Assembly: GCA_045653425.1 (NCBI GenBank) | Contig: JAZOLU010000009.1 | Coordinates: 1-24,287, forward strand | Length of the DNA stretch: 24,287 bases | Reading direction: 5' to 3' | Origin: RGIG3009 sp045653425 | GTDB taxonomy: Bacteria > Bacillota > Clostridia > Oscillospirales > Acutalibacteraceae | In this document: positions 17,911 through 24,287 of the stretch, piece by piece | How positions within the stretch are numbered: position 1 is the stretch's first letter | How the letters are laid out: each line of letters starts with the position of its first letter | Translations under genes and position numbers: made by a program | Notes under the pieces: generated by a model | What the model was told of the DNA's origin: nothing | What the model saw: only the letters and a program-made list of their open reading frames with translations | The model's database searches: none

Positions 17911-17944
17911 AAAAATCCCGCCCTTGCAAAAGGGCGGGATTTTT
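17911..17944 (-). terminator. Terminator of tRNA-Leu
   Basis: A 15-bp stem (17911-17925 with 17930-17944), very GC-rich in the centre. The arm itself ends in TTTTT on the minus strand, directly beside the encoded CCA end of the tRNA. Confidence 0.93.
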
Positions 17945-18030
17945 GGTGCCGGTGGCCGGACTCGAACCGGCACGCTGTCGCCAGCGGTGGATTTTGAGTC
18001 CACTACGTCTGCCAATTCCATCACACCGGC
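17944..18030 (-). tRNA. tRNA-Leu (anticodon CAA)
   Basis: 87 nt including an encoded CCA. The acceptor stem is GCCGGTG/CACCGGC with discriminator A. The D-arm has GGCAGAC, and the anticodon stem GTGGA/TCCAC encloses loop CTCAAAA, giving anticodon CAA that reads UUG. The long variable arm expected of tRNA-Leu (CGCTGGCGACAGCG) and the TPsiC arm with GTTCGAGTC are present. It is a single tRNA gene with its own consensus promoter and terminator. Confidence 0.98.
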
Positions 18031-18053
18031 AAGTATTGGTGTTGACTGTGGCT

Positions 18054-18082
18054 ATTATACTCCGCTTGGGGGCACTTGTCAA
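18054..18082 (-). promoter_or_regulatory. Consensus sigma-A promoter of tRNA-Leu
   Basis: On the minus strand TTGACA (18082-18077), 17 nt, TATAAT (18059-18054). Both boxes are perfect. Transcription should start about 17 nt before the tRNA. Confidence 0.95.
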
Positions 18083-18166
18083 GTGTATTTTCAAGTATAT
18101 TTTTTTGTTATTGTGAAATGTTACAAATTTGCGCCGCAAAGCCGCGCAAATTCGGCGTAAAAAGGC

Positions 18167-18195
18167 TTGACAAGCCGCCGCGCGTGTGATAGAAT
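18167..18195 (+). promoter_or_regulatory. Sigma-A promoter of the str operon
   Basis: TTGACA (18167-18172), 17 nt, TAGAAT (18190-18195). It starts a leader of about 115 nt before rpsL that contains a few small possible stems (for example TGTCGG/CCGGACA at 18263-18282) but no recognised regulatory motif. Confidence 0.9.
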
Positions 18196-18316
18196 TGCTA
18201 GGCGTGGCGTTATACGCTAATGGGTGAGGTATGCCCAAAAACGGGTGCGCCCCCCCGTGGCTTGTCGGGATAAAACCGGACAGAAACGGGAACAGATATG
18301 CAAGGAGGTGTCAAGA

Positions 18317-18742
18317 TTGCCCACTTTTAACCAGTTGGTCCGCAAGGGCAGAGAAGAACTCGAAAAGAAGGCGAAGGCCCCCGCTCTGTTGAAGGGCTGG
18401 AACTCCAAAAAACGCGTTCCGACCGACCAAAGCTCTCCCCAAAAACGCGGTGTCTGCACGGCTGTAAAGACGTCCACCCCGAAGAAGCCGAACTCCGCTC
18501 TCCGTAAGGTAGCGCGTGTCCGTCTTTCCAACGGCATTGAAGTAACGTCCTACATCCCCGGCGAGGGTCACAACCTGCAAGAGCACAGCGTGGTGCTGAT
18601 TCGCGGCGGCCGTGTTAAGGACTTGCCCGGTGTGCGTTATCACATTGTGCGCGGTACCCTTGATGCGCAAGGCGTTGCCAATCGCAAACAGGCCCGTTCC
18701 AAGTACGGTGCCAAACGTCCCAAGGCAGGTGCTGCCAAATAA
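18317..18742 (+). CDS. rpsL: 30S ribosomal protein S12
   Basis: 141 residues starting at a TTG codon. The choice rests on AAGGAGG 8 nt upstream and on the protein then beginning MPTFNQLVRKG as S12 should. A longer open frame from 18224 runs through the leader and is rejected. S12 sits at the decoding centre of the small subunit. The stretch at about 20-42 (APALLKGWNS...) is the insertion known in many clostridia. The PKKPNSALRK loop (55-64) and GRVKDLPGVRYH, where streptomycin-resistance changes occur, are unaltered. It is first in the order rpsL-rpsG-fusA-tuf. Confidence 0.98.
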   Translation: MPTFNQLVRKGREELEKKAKAPALLKGWNSKKRVPTDQSSPQKRGVCTAVKTSTPKKPNSALRKVARVRLSNGIEVTSYIPGEGHNLQEHSVVLIRGGRVKDLPGVRYHIVRGTLDAQGVANRKQARSKYGAKRPKAGAAK

Positions 18743-18889
18743 TTCGACATTTCATCAGCGGCTACATAGTAGCGGCAGATTACAATAAACGGCTGTCGTC
18801 GTTTTGTATGCTGCCTCAACTGTGGCGCCAACGGGAGTATGTCACTTTCGAGTACCTATGATATCATTACTATGAAGGAGGGAAGTAAA
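18743..18889 (+). other. 147-nt gap between rpsL and rpsG
   Basis: No gene is visible. It contains a small hairpin GCTAC/GTAGC at 18761-18773 and an AT-rich palindromic stretch (TGATATCA) near 18870. In E. coli the S12-S7 gap binds protein S7 for translational feedback, and this gap may do the same, but no conserved S7 site could be confirmed. Confidence 0.4.
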
Positions 18890-19360
18890 GTGCCGAGAAG
18901 AGGTTCTATTGCAAAACGCGATGTTTTGCCCGACCCGCTTTACAATTCCAAATTGGTGACCAGACTCATCAACAACGTGATGTACGACGGCAAGAAGGGC
19001 GTTGCCCAGAAAATCGTTTACGATGCCTTTGACATCATCCGTGAAAAGACCGGAAGAGAGCCCCTGGAAGTCTTTGAAGAGTGCATGGAAAACATTATGC
19101 CTCTGTTGGAGGTAAAAGCCCGCCGCGTGGGTGGTGCTACCTACCAGGTTCCGATTGAAGTGCGTGCCGACCGTCGTCAGACGTTGGGCCTGCGCTGGCT
19201 CACAAACTATTCGCGCGCCCGTTCTGAGCGCACGATGAGAGAGCGTCTCGCCGGAGAAATCCTCGACGCCCTGAACGGCAACGGCGGCGCCGCGAAAAAA
19301 CGCGACGACACCCACAAAATGGCCGAAGCCAACAAGGCTTTTGCTCATTTCCGTTGGTAA
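18890..19360 (+). CDS. rpsG: 30S ribosomal protein S7
   Basis: 156 residues, exactly the usual S7 length, from a GTG start with AAGGAGG 8 nt upstream. The protein begins MPRRGSIAKRDVLPDPLYNS, so the longer frame from 18839 is not used. S7 nucleates assembly of the 16S rRNA 3' domain and borders the E site. LVTRLINNVMYDGKKGVAQ, ARRVGGATYQVPIEV and the C-terminal KMAEANKAFAHFRW are all standard. It lies 36 nt before fusA. Confidence 0.98.
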   Translation: MPRRGSIAKRDVLPDPLYNSKLVTRLINNVMYDGKKGVAQKIVYDAFDIIREKTGREPLEVFEECMENIMPLLEVKARRVGGATYQVPIEVRADRRQTLGLRWLTNYSRARSERTMRERLAGEILDALNGNGGAAKKRDDTHKMAEANKAFAHFRW

Positions 19361-19396
19361 TCCGTTACCTGCATTATGGAAGAAGGAGGATGACTT

Positions 19397-21493
19397 ATGG
19401 CAAGAGATGTATCTTTGGCGAAAACCAGAAACATCGGTATTATGGCGCACATCGATGCCGGTAAAACGACAACGACCGAGCGTATTCTGTACTATACCGG
19501 TGTGAACTACAAGATTGGTGAAACCCACGACGGCGGCGCAACCATGGACTGGATGGCGCAAGAGCAAGAGCGCGGTATCACCATTACGTCCGCTGCCACC
19601 ACCTGCTACTGGGATAAACAGGGCACGGCGGACAAACACCGTATTAACATCATTGACACCCCCGGTCACGTGGACTTCACCGTTGAGGTGCAGCGTTCCC
19701 TGCGTGTGTTGGACGGTTCGGTGACGGTGCTTTGCGCCAAAGGCGGCGTGGAGCCCCAGTCGGAAACGGTGTGGCGTCAGGCAGACGAATACCAAGTACC
19801 GCGTATGGCGTACGTGAACAAGATGGACATTATGGGCGCGGACTTTTACCGCGTGGTGCAGATGATGCGCGACCGGTTAAAGTGCAACGCGGTGCCGATT
19901 CAGCTCCCCATTGGTTCGGAAAACACCTTTAAAGGTATTGTGGACTTGGTGGAGATGAAAGCCGACGTTTACTACGACGACATGGGCAAGGATATGCGCG
20001 TGGAGGAGATTCCCGCGGATATGCTGGAACAGGCCAACACCTACCACGAGCAGTTGATTGAGGCCGTGGCCGAGCAGGATGACGAGTTGATGGAAAAATA
20101 CTTCGGCGGCGAGGAAATCACCGTTGACGAAATTAAAGCCGTTATCCGTAAGGCGACCATTGCCAACACGATGGTGCCGGTGTGCTGCGGTACTTCCTAC
20201 CGCAACAAGGGCGTTCAGAAATTGCTGGATGCCATTGTGGACTACATGCCCTCCCCGCTGGACGTTCCGGCCATTAAGGGCGTGAACCCCGACACCGAAG
20301 AAGAGGTGACACGCCCCTCTTCGGACGAGGAGCCGTTTGCGGCACTGGCGTTTAAGATTGCGACCGACCCGTTTGTGGGTAAACTCGCGTTCTTCCGCGT
20401 GTATTCCGGTACGGTTAAGGCCGGCGAAACGGTGTACAATTCCAGCAAAGATTCCAACGAGCGTTTGGGCCGTATTGTGCAGATGCACGCCAACTCCCGC
20501 AAGGATTTGGACGTTGTGTATGCCGGTGACATTGCCGCGGCAATTGGTTTGAAAAACACCACCACCGGTAACACCCTGTGCGATGAAAAGCACCCCGTTA
20601 TTTTGGAATCTATGAAGTTCCCGGAACCGGTTATCCGTGTGGCGATTGAGCCCAAAACCAAAGCCGGTCAGGAAAAGATGGGTATTGCCCTTGCCAAGTT
20701 GGCGGAGGAAGACCCCACCTTTAAGACCTACACCGACGAGGAAACGGGCCAAACCATTATTGCCGGTATGGGCGAGCTCCACTTGGAGATTATTGTTGAC
20801 CGTTTGCTGCGCGAATTCAAGGTGGAAGCCGACGTAGGCGCGCCGCAGGTGGCGTACAAAGAGACCATCCGCAAAGGTGCCGATGTTGACCAGAAATATG
20901 CCCGTCAGTCCGGCGGTAAAGGTCAGTACGGTCACGTTAAAATTAAGGTGGAACCGAACGAGACCGGTAAGGGTTACGAGTTCGTTAACGCCATTGTCGG
21001 CGGCTCCATTCCGAAGGAATACATTCCTGCGGTTGACGCCGGTATCCAAGGTGCTATGCACGCGGGTACCATTGCCGGCTACCCCGTTGTGGACGTGAAG
21101 GTCACGTTGTACGACGGTTCGTATCACGAGGTTGACTCGTCTGAAATGGCCTTTAAGATTGCCGGCTCTATGGCATTCAAAGAGGCAATGCGCAAGGCGG
21201 ACCCCGTGTTGATGGAACCGATTATGAAAGTGGTTGTTGTGGTTCCGGACGAGTATATGGGCTTTGTTGTTGGTGACATTGCTTCTCGTCGCGGACAGAT
21301 GGAAGGTTCCGAAAACATCAACGGTGCGGTGCAGATTCGTGCTAACGTGCCGTTGTCGGAAATGTTCGGTTACGCAACCGACCTGCGCTCCGGTTCTCAG
21401 GGCCGTGGCCAGTACGTGATGGAACCCAGCCACTACAACGAAGTTCCGAAGAGCGTTGCGGAAGACATTATTTCCCGCCGCGCGAAGAACTAA
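19397..21493 (+). CDS. fusA: Elongation factor G
   Basis: 698 residues, typical of EF-G. This GTPase drives translocation of tRNA and mRNA and, with RRF, ribosome recycling. GTPase motifs are AHIDAGKTT (17-25), RGITITSAATT (59-69), DTPGHVDF (87-94) and NKMD (141-144). Domains II-V follow, with the domain IV stretch ARQSGGKGQYGHVKIKVEP and the C-terminal LSEMFGYATDLRSGSQGRGQY. AGAAGGAGG is about 8 nt before the ATG. It is the third gene of the str operon. Confidence 0.99.
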   Translation: MARDVSLAKTRNIGIMAHIDAGKTTTTERILYYTGVNYKIGETHDGGATMDWMAQEQERGITITSAATTCYWDKQGTADKHRINIIDTPGHVDFTVEVQRSLRVLDGSVTVLCAKGGVEPQSETVWRQADEYQVPRMAYVNKMDIMGADFYRVVQMMRDRLKCNAVPIQLPIGSENTFKGIVDLVEMKADVYYDDMGKDMRVEEIPADMLEQANTYHEQLIEAVAEQDDELMEKYFGGEEITVDEIKAVIRKATIANTMVPVCCGTSYRNKGVQKLLDAIVDYMPSPLDVPAIKGVNPDTEEEVTRPSSDEEPFAALAFKIATDPFVGKLAFFRVYSGTVKAGETVYNSSKDSNERLGRIVQMHANSRKDLDVVYAGDIAAAIGLKNTTTGNTLCDEKHPVILESMKFPEPVIRVAIEPKTKAGQEKMGIALAKLAEEDPTFKTYTDEETGQTIIAGMGELHLEIIVDRLLREFKVEADVGAPQVAYKETIRKGADVDQKYARQSGGKGQYGHVKIKVEPNETGKGYEFVNAIVGGSIPKEYIPAVDAGIQGAMHAGTIAGYPVVDVKVTLYDGSYHEVDSSEMAFKIAGSMAFKEAMRKADPVLMEPIMKVVVVVPDEYMGFVVGDIASRRGQMEGSENINGAVQIRANVPLSEMFGYATDLRSGSQGRGQYVMEPSHYNEVPKSVAEDIISRRAKN

Positions 21494-21537
21494 TCTGCCA
21501 ATATTGAGCAATTTACAGGAAACTTTTGAAAAAGGTC

Positions 21538-21566
21538 TTGAAATTTGCTCACAGACTTGGTAGAAT
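21538..21566 (+). promoter_or_regulatory. Internal sigma-A promoter before tuf
   Basis: TTGAAA (21538-21543), 17 nt, TAGAAT (21561-21566), inside the 125-nt gap between fusA and tuf. It would allow extra EF-Tu transcription above read-through from the str promoter. Confidence 0.75.
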
Positions 21567-21618
21567 AAAACTACACTCTGTAATTATATTTTGAGGTTAT
21601 AAAAGGAGGAACACCATA

Positions 21619-22821
21619 ATGGCAAAGGCAAAATTCGAAAGAAATAAGCCCCACGTTAACATTGGCACCATCGGTCACGTTGACCATGGTAAGACCACGC
21701 TGACCGCGGCTATCACCAAGGTTCTGTCGCTGGGCGGCGCTGCCGACTTTGTTGACTACGCAAACATCGATAAGGCTCCCGAGGAGCGCGCACGTGGTAT
21801 CACAATCAACACCGCTCACGTTGAGTACGAGACGGAGAACCGTCACTACGCTCACGTGGACTGCCCCGGCCACGCCGACTACGTTAAGAACATGATTACC
21901 GGTGCCGCGCAGATGGACGGCGCAATCCTGGTTGTGTCCGCAGCGGACGGCCCCATGCCCCAGACTCGTGAGCACATCCTGCTCTCCCGTCAGGTGGGCG
22001 TGCCCTACATCGTTGTGTTTATGAACAAGTGCGACCAAGTTGACGACCCCGAGTTGCTCGAATTGGTTGAAATGGAAATCCGCGAACTGCTCAACGAGTA
22101 TGAGTTCCCGGGCGACGACACCCCGATTGTTAAGGGTTCCGCTTTGGCAGCTTTGGAGTGCGCTGCAAACGACCAGAGTGCTGCCGAGTACGCTCCCATT
22201 TTGGAATTGATGGCTGCCGTTGACAGCTACATCCCCTCTCCGGAGCGCACCACCGACAAGCCTTTCTTGATGCCTGTTGAAGACGTGTTCACCATTACCG
22301 GCCGCGGCACCGTGGCTACCGGTCGTGTGGAGCGTGGTCAGCTGAATATGTCCGATGAAGTTGAAATCATCGGTTTGACCGACGAGCGCAAGAAGACGGT
22401 TGTTACCGGTATTGAAATGTTCCGTAAACTGCTCGACTACGCTGAGGCCGGCGACAACATCGGCGCTTTGCTGCGTGGCGTGCAGAGAACCGATATCGAG
22501 CGCGGTCAGGTGTTGTGCAAACCCGGCACCATCAACCCGCACACCAAGTTCCACGGTCAGGTGTACGTCCTGTCCAAGGAAGAAGGCGGCCGTCATACCC
22601 CGTTCTTCAACAACTATCGTCCTCAGTTCTACTTCCGTACCACCGACGTTACCGGTGTTATCCAGTTGCCGGCCGGCACCGAGATGTGCATGCCCGGTGA
22701 CAACGTGGAAATGGACGTTGAACTGATTACCCCCATCGCTATCGAAGAGGGTCTGCGCTTCGCTATCCGTGAAGGCGGCCGTACTGTCGGTTCCGGTGTT
22801 GTTACCAAGATTAACGGCTAA
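21619..22821 (+). CDS. tuf: Elongation factor Tu
   Basis: 400 residues. It delivers aminoacyl-tRNA to the ribosomal A site in a GTP-dependent way. GTPase motifs are GHVDHGKT (19-26), RGITINTAH (59-67), DCPGH with catalytic H85, and NKCD (136-139). Domains II and III are complete (GRGTVATGRVERG; HTPFFNNYRPQFYFRTTDVTG). AAAGGAGG lies 9 nt before the ATG. It is last in the str operon, has an additional promoter and is followed by a strong terminator. Confidence 0.99.
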   Translation: MAKAKFERNKPHVNIGTIGHVDHGKTTLTAAITKVLSLGGAADFVDYANIDKAPEERARGITINTAHVEYETENRHYAHVDCPGHADYVKNMITGAAQMDGAILVVSAADGPMPQTREHILLSRQVGVPYIVVFMNKCDQVDDPELLELVEMEIRELLNEYEFPGDDTPIVKGSALAALECAANDQSAAEYAPILELMAAVDSYIPSPERTTDKPFLMPVEDVFTITGRGTVATGRVERGQLNMSDEVEIIGLTDERKKTVVTGIEMFRKLLDYAEAGDNIGALLRGVQRTDIERGQVLCKPGTINPHTKFHGQVYVLSKEEGGRHTPFFNNYRPQFYFRTTDVTGVIQLPAGTEMCMPGDNVEMDVELITPIAIEEGLRFAIREGGRTVGSGVVTKING

Positions 22822-22857
22822 TTCCCGCTAACCGCGTAACAAACAAGTTTAGCAATG

Positions 22858-22889
22858 ACGCCCCCTGCGTTAAACGCAGGGGGCGTTTT
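22858..22889 (+). terminator. Terminator of the str operon / tuf
   Basis: Stem ACGCCCCCTGCG (22858-22869) with CGCAGGGGGCGT (22875-22886), then TTTTG. It lies 36 nt beyond the tuf stop. Confidence 0.93.
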
Positions 22890-22922
22890 GTGTAGCACTT
22901 GCGCCCGCCGTGCATTACACAA

Positions 22923-22951
22923 TTGACTTTTTTGGTAATGTTTAGTATACT
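22923..22951 (+). promoter_or_regulatory. Sigma-A promoter of the rubrerythrin gene
   Basis: TTGACT (22923-22928), 17 nt, TATACT (22946-22951). The start would be about 22 nt before the ribosome-binding site. No clear PerR box is seen beside it. Confidence 0.85.
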
Positions 22952-22980
22952 GAACTTAGTAACAAAAGGAGGATGATTGT

Positions 22981-23517
22981 ATGGATTTGAAAGGTACCAA
23001 AACCGAAGCAAATTTGCTGGCGGCGTTTGCCGGCGAATCGCAAGCACGCAACAAGTACACCTACTACGCCTCAAAAGCGCGCAAAGACGGCTTTACACAA
23101 ATTGCGGAGTTGTTTGAGGAAACCGCCAACAACGAAAAAGAACACGCCAAACTGTGGTTCAAACTGCTGCACGGCGGTATTGGCTCTACGGCGGAAAACT
23201 TGCTGGATGCCGCCGAGGGCGAAAACTATGAGTGGACCGACATGTACGCCACCTTTGCAGCGGAAGCGCGTGCCGAAGGCTTTGACAAAATTGCCGAGTT
23301 GTTTGAGGGCGTTGCCGCCATTGAAAAGGCACACGAGGAGCGGTATCGCCGCTTGCTTGCCAACGTGGAGGGCGGTTTGGTGTTCTCCCGCGACGGCGAT
23401 TGCGTGTGGGAATGCGGCAACTGTGGGCATTTGCATTTTGGCAAAGTGGCACCGGAATTGTGCCCCGTATGCGCTCATCCACGTGCCTATTTCCGTTTGC
23501 GCGCCACCAATTATTAA
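22981..23517 (+). CDS. Rubrerythrin (non-haem di-iron peroxidase)
   Basis: 178 residues. It reduces hydrogen peroxide in the cytoplasm of anaerobes, taking electrons from NADH via rubredoxin-like carriers. The four-helix ferritin-like domain supplies iron ligands in GES (E19), E52-K-E-H55, E95 in AAEARAEG, and E115/H118 in IEKAH. The C-terminal rubredoxin-type domain binds one iron through C145, C148, C161 and C164. The domain order is that of classical rubrerythrin, not reverse rubrerythrin. AAAGGAGG lies 8 nt before the ATG. It is a single-gene unit with its own promoter and terminator. Confidence 0.97.
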   Translation: MDLKGTKTEANLLAAFAGESQARNKYTYYASKARKDGFTQIAELFEETANNEKEHAKLWFKLLHGGIGSTAENLLDAAEGENYEWTDMYATFAAEARAEGFDKIAELFEGVAAIEKAHEERYRRLLANVEGGLVFSRDGDCVWECGNCGHLHFGKVAPELCPVCAHPRAYFRLRATNY

Positions 23518-23570
23518 ACACTGTCCCCTTTTGTCCCCCGACGGTATGAAGCAGGGTTCCTAAGGACGGC

Positions 23571-23606
23571 AAAAAGCTGTGTAGAAATTTTCTACGCAGC
23601 TTTTTT
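23571..23606 (+). terminator. Terminator of the rubrerythrin gene
   Basis: Stem AAGCTGTGTAGAA with TTCTACGCAGCTT (one T-G wobble) and a T6 run. It lies about 54 nt beyond the stop codon. Confidence 0.92.
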
Positions 23607-23620
23607 CTTATACTTTAACA

Positions 23621-23653
23621 AACAGGGAAAATGTACGGCAGTTTCCACCTGTT
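23621..23653. other. Hairpin in the gap before element B
   Basis: AACAGG-GAAA can pair with TTTC-CA-CCTGTT across an 11-nt loop. It is not part of the shared hairpin-array architecture, and no function is evident. The rest of 23607-23700 holds nothing recognised apart from a TATAAT just before element B. Confidence 0.4.
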
Positions 23654-23700
23654 AGAAGAACCTAGACCCTTTTACCGTCTCAGAAGGAAAGTTTTATAAT

Positions 23701-23919
23701 AGTGATATTGTGAGACAAGTCTCACAGTGATATTTTGCCGTTTGGCAAAGTGATATTAAAACTTTCAGTTTTAGTGATATTTTATTCGCCTCCAAAACTT
23801 GCGAAGCAAATAACACTCGGCGCAAGCCGAATATCACTGCAAAGCAATAAAACTCGTCTTAGACGAATAAAACTGCCAAACTTCCATACAGGAAGTTTGG
23901 CTAAGCGAGGTCTTTTTTT
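23701..23919 (+). repeat. Hairpin-array element, copy B
   Basis: Same order of parts as copy A. HP1 is GTGAGAC/GTCTCAC (23710-23725), HP2 TTTGCC/GGCAAA (23734-23749), HP3 AAAACT/AGTTTT (23758-23772), HP4 TTGC/GCAA (23799-23809), HP5 TCGGC/GCCGA (23817-23830), HP6 TGC/GCA (23838-23846), HP7 TCGTC/GACGA (23854-23866) and long HP8 (23875-23901, 11 bp). The four left linkers are perfect AGTGATATT. TTTTATTCG (23780-23788) can pair with CGAATAAAA (23864-23872). The T7 run at 23913-23919 overlaps the stop codon of the convergent Rnf-like gene. A TATAAT hexamer directly precedes it, without a good -35. Confidence 0.85.
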
Positions 23920-24287
23920 ATCCCTTAAAGCCGTTAAAAACGAGGGCGATTATTGCGATTATAATCAAATCGATGGGCGAGCCCTTGAAAAATGCGGGCA
24001 CGCGGCTTTCCTTGAGCGACAGTCTGGCGCAGAAGAAGATGCAAAGCGTTAATAGCAGGCCGAGTCCGTAGCAGACCGATGCCAAGAGCGCCAAAAGCAT
24101 ATTTCCCGCGCGAAGGCAGATGGTGACGATGCCGAGCCCCGTCGCGAGCAGAACAGTCTTATGAACGTAGTTAAAGCCGCGAAGGAACTTAGGCAGAGCG
24201 CGGGTCGCCGCAAAAAATACGCCAACGGTTATGAGCACCGAAAAGAAAATATAGAAATACTGTCCGCCTAAGGGAGTGAGGATATAG
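23918..24287 (-). CDS. Rnf/Nqr-like integral membrane protein (C-terminal part, runs off window)
   Basis: 123 codons are open to the right edge; the true start lies beyond position 24287. About four hydrophobic helices are visible. The C-terminal block ARLSLKESRVPAFFKGSPID, followed by a hydrophobic helix and FNGFKG, resembles the ends of RnfA/RnfE/NqrD/NqrE subunits (for example the VPAPFRGNAIALI...LAFMGF end of E. coli RsxA). Those proteins are membrane subunits of ion-pumping ferredoxin:NAD oxidoreductases. The middle lacks the TTNCAV-type motif of true RnfA, so it may be a divergent stand-alone relative. The GTG at 24238 is internal, not a likely start. No other rnf genes are in view. Confidence 0.55.
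   Translation of the reverse strand, partial: YILTPLGGQYFYIFFSVLITVGVFFAATRALPKFLRGFNYVHKTVLLATGLGIVTICLRAGNMLLALLASVCYGLGLLLTLCIFFCARLSLKESRVPAFFKGSPIDLIIIAIIALVFNGFKG

Noticed and set aside
23701..23790. Regularly spaced AGTGATATT repeats with 15-17-nt variable segments, superficially like a CRISPR array
   Set aside because: The repeats are only 9 nt, each 'spacer' is itself a palindrome, and the same part order recurs in two other copies. No cas genes are near.

Overview
The window looks like the chromosome of a Gram-positive, probably spore-forming member of the Clostridia (an Oscillospiraceae-like gut organism is my best guess). This rests on strong Shine-Dalgarno sites before nearly every gene, textbook sigma-A promoters, a SpoVAC spore-membrane protein, a DegV protein, a short ProB without a PUA domain, and a clostridial-type S12 with an N-terminal insertion. 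Most genes are GC-rich. The first ~1.3 kb (marR-degV) is visibly more AT-rich.

Layout. (1) 1-1320: an AT-rich marR-degV operon on the minus strand behind a consensus promoter that carries two near-identical palindromic operators. (2) 1328-7670: a minus-strand block. An operon runs serine hydrolase - proB - proA - proC - FNT-family channel - PTS_EIIC_2/PfoR-like membrane protein and ends at a strong terminator. Beyond it lies a separate spoVAC with a candidate sigma-G promoter. (3) 7674-15274: rpoB and rpoC on the plus strand with their own promoter, a ~150-nt leader and a terminator. The usual rplJ-rplL genes are not upstream. (4) 15275-18082: apt (plus), a CPA2 cation:proton antiporter (minus) and tRNA-Leu(CAA) (minus), separating rpoBC from the str operon. 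(5) 18167-22889: rpsL-rpsG-fusA-tuf, with a second promoter before tuf. (6) 22923-24287: rubrerythrin with its own promoter and terminator, then the convergent 3' part of an Rnf/Nqr-like membrane protein that runs off the right edge.

The most unusual content is a family of three intergenic elements of about 220 bp (15281-15505 plus, 16133-16356 minus, 23701-23919 plus). Each is a chain of eight small hairpins separated by short linkers, AGTGATATT in the left half and AATATCACT-like in the right half. Stem sequences differ between copies while pairing is kept, including a long-range pairing with a compensatory change. Each copy ends in a long hairpin followed by a T-run about 11-16 nt further on. 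I do not recognise this family. It may be a structured RNA or a palindromic mobile or repeat element.

How the genes fit together: proB, proA and proC together give the complete glutamate-to-proline route. rpoBC and rpsL-rpsG-fusA-tuf supply core transcription and translation. apt salvages adenine. Rubrerythrin protects an anaerobe against peroxide. MarR/DegV probably senses or binds fatty acids.
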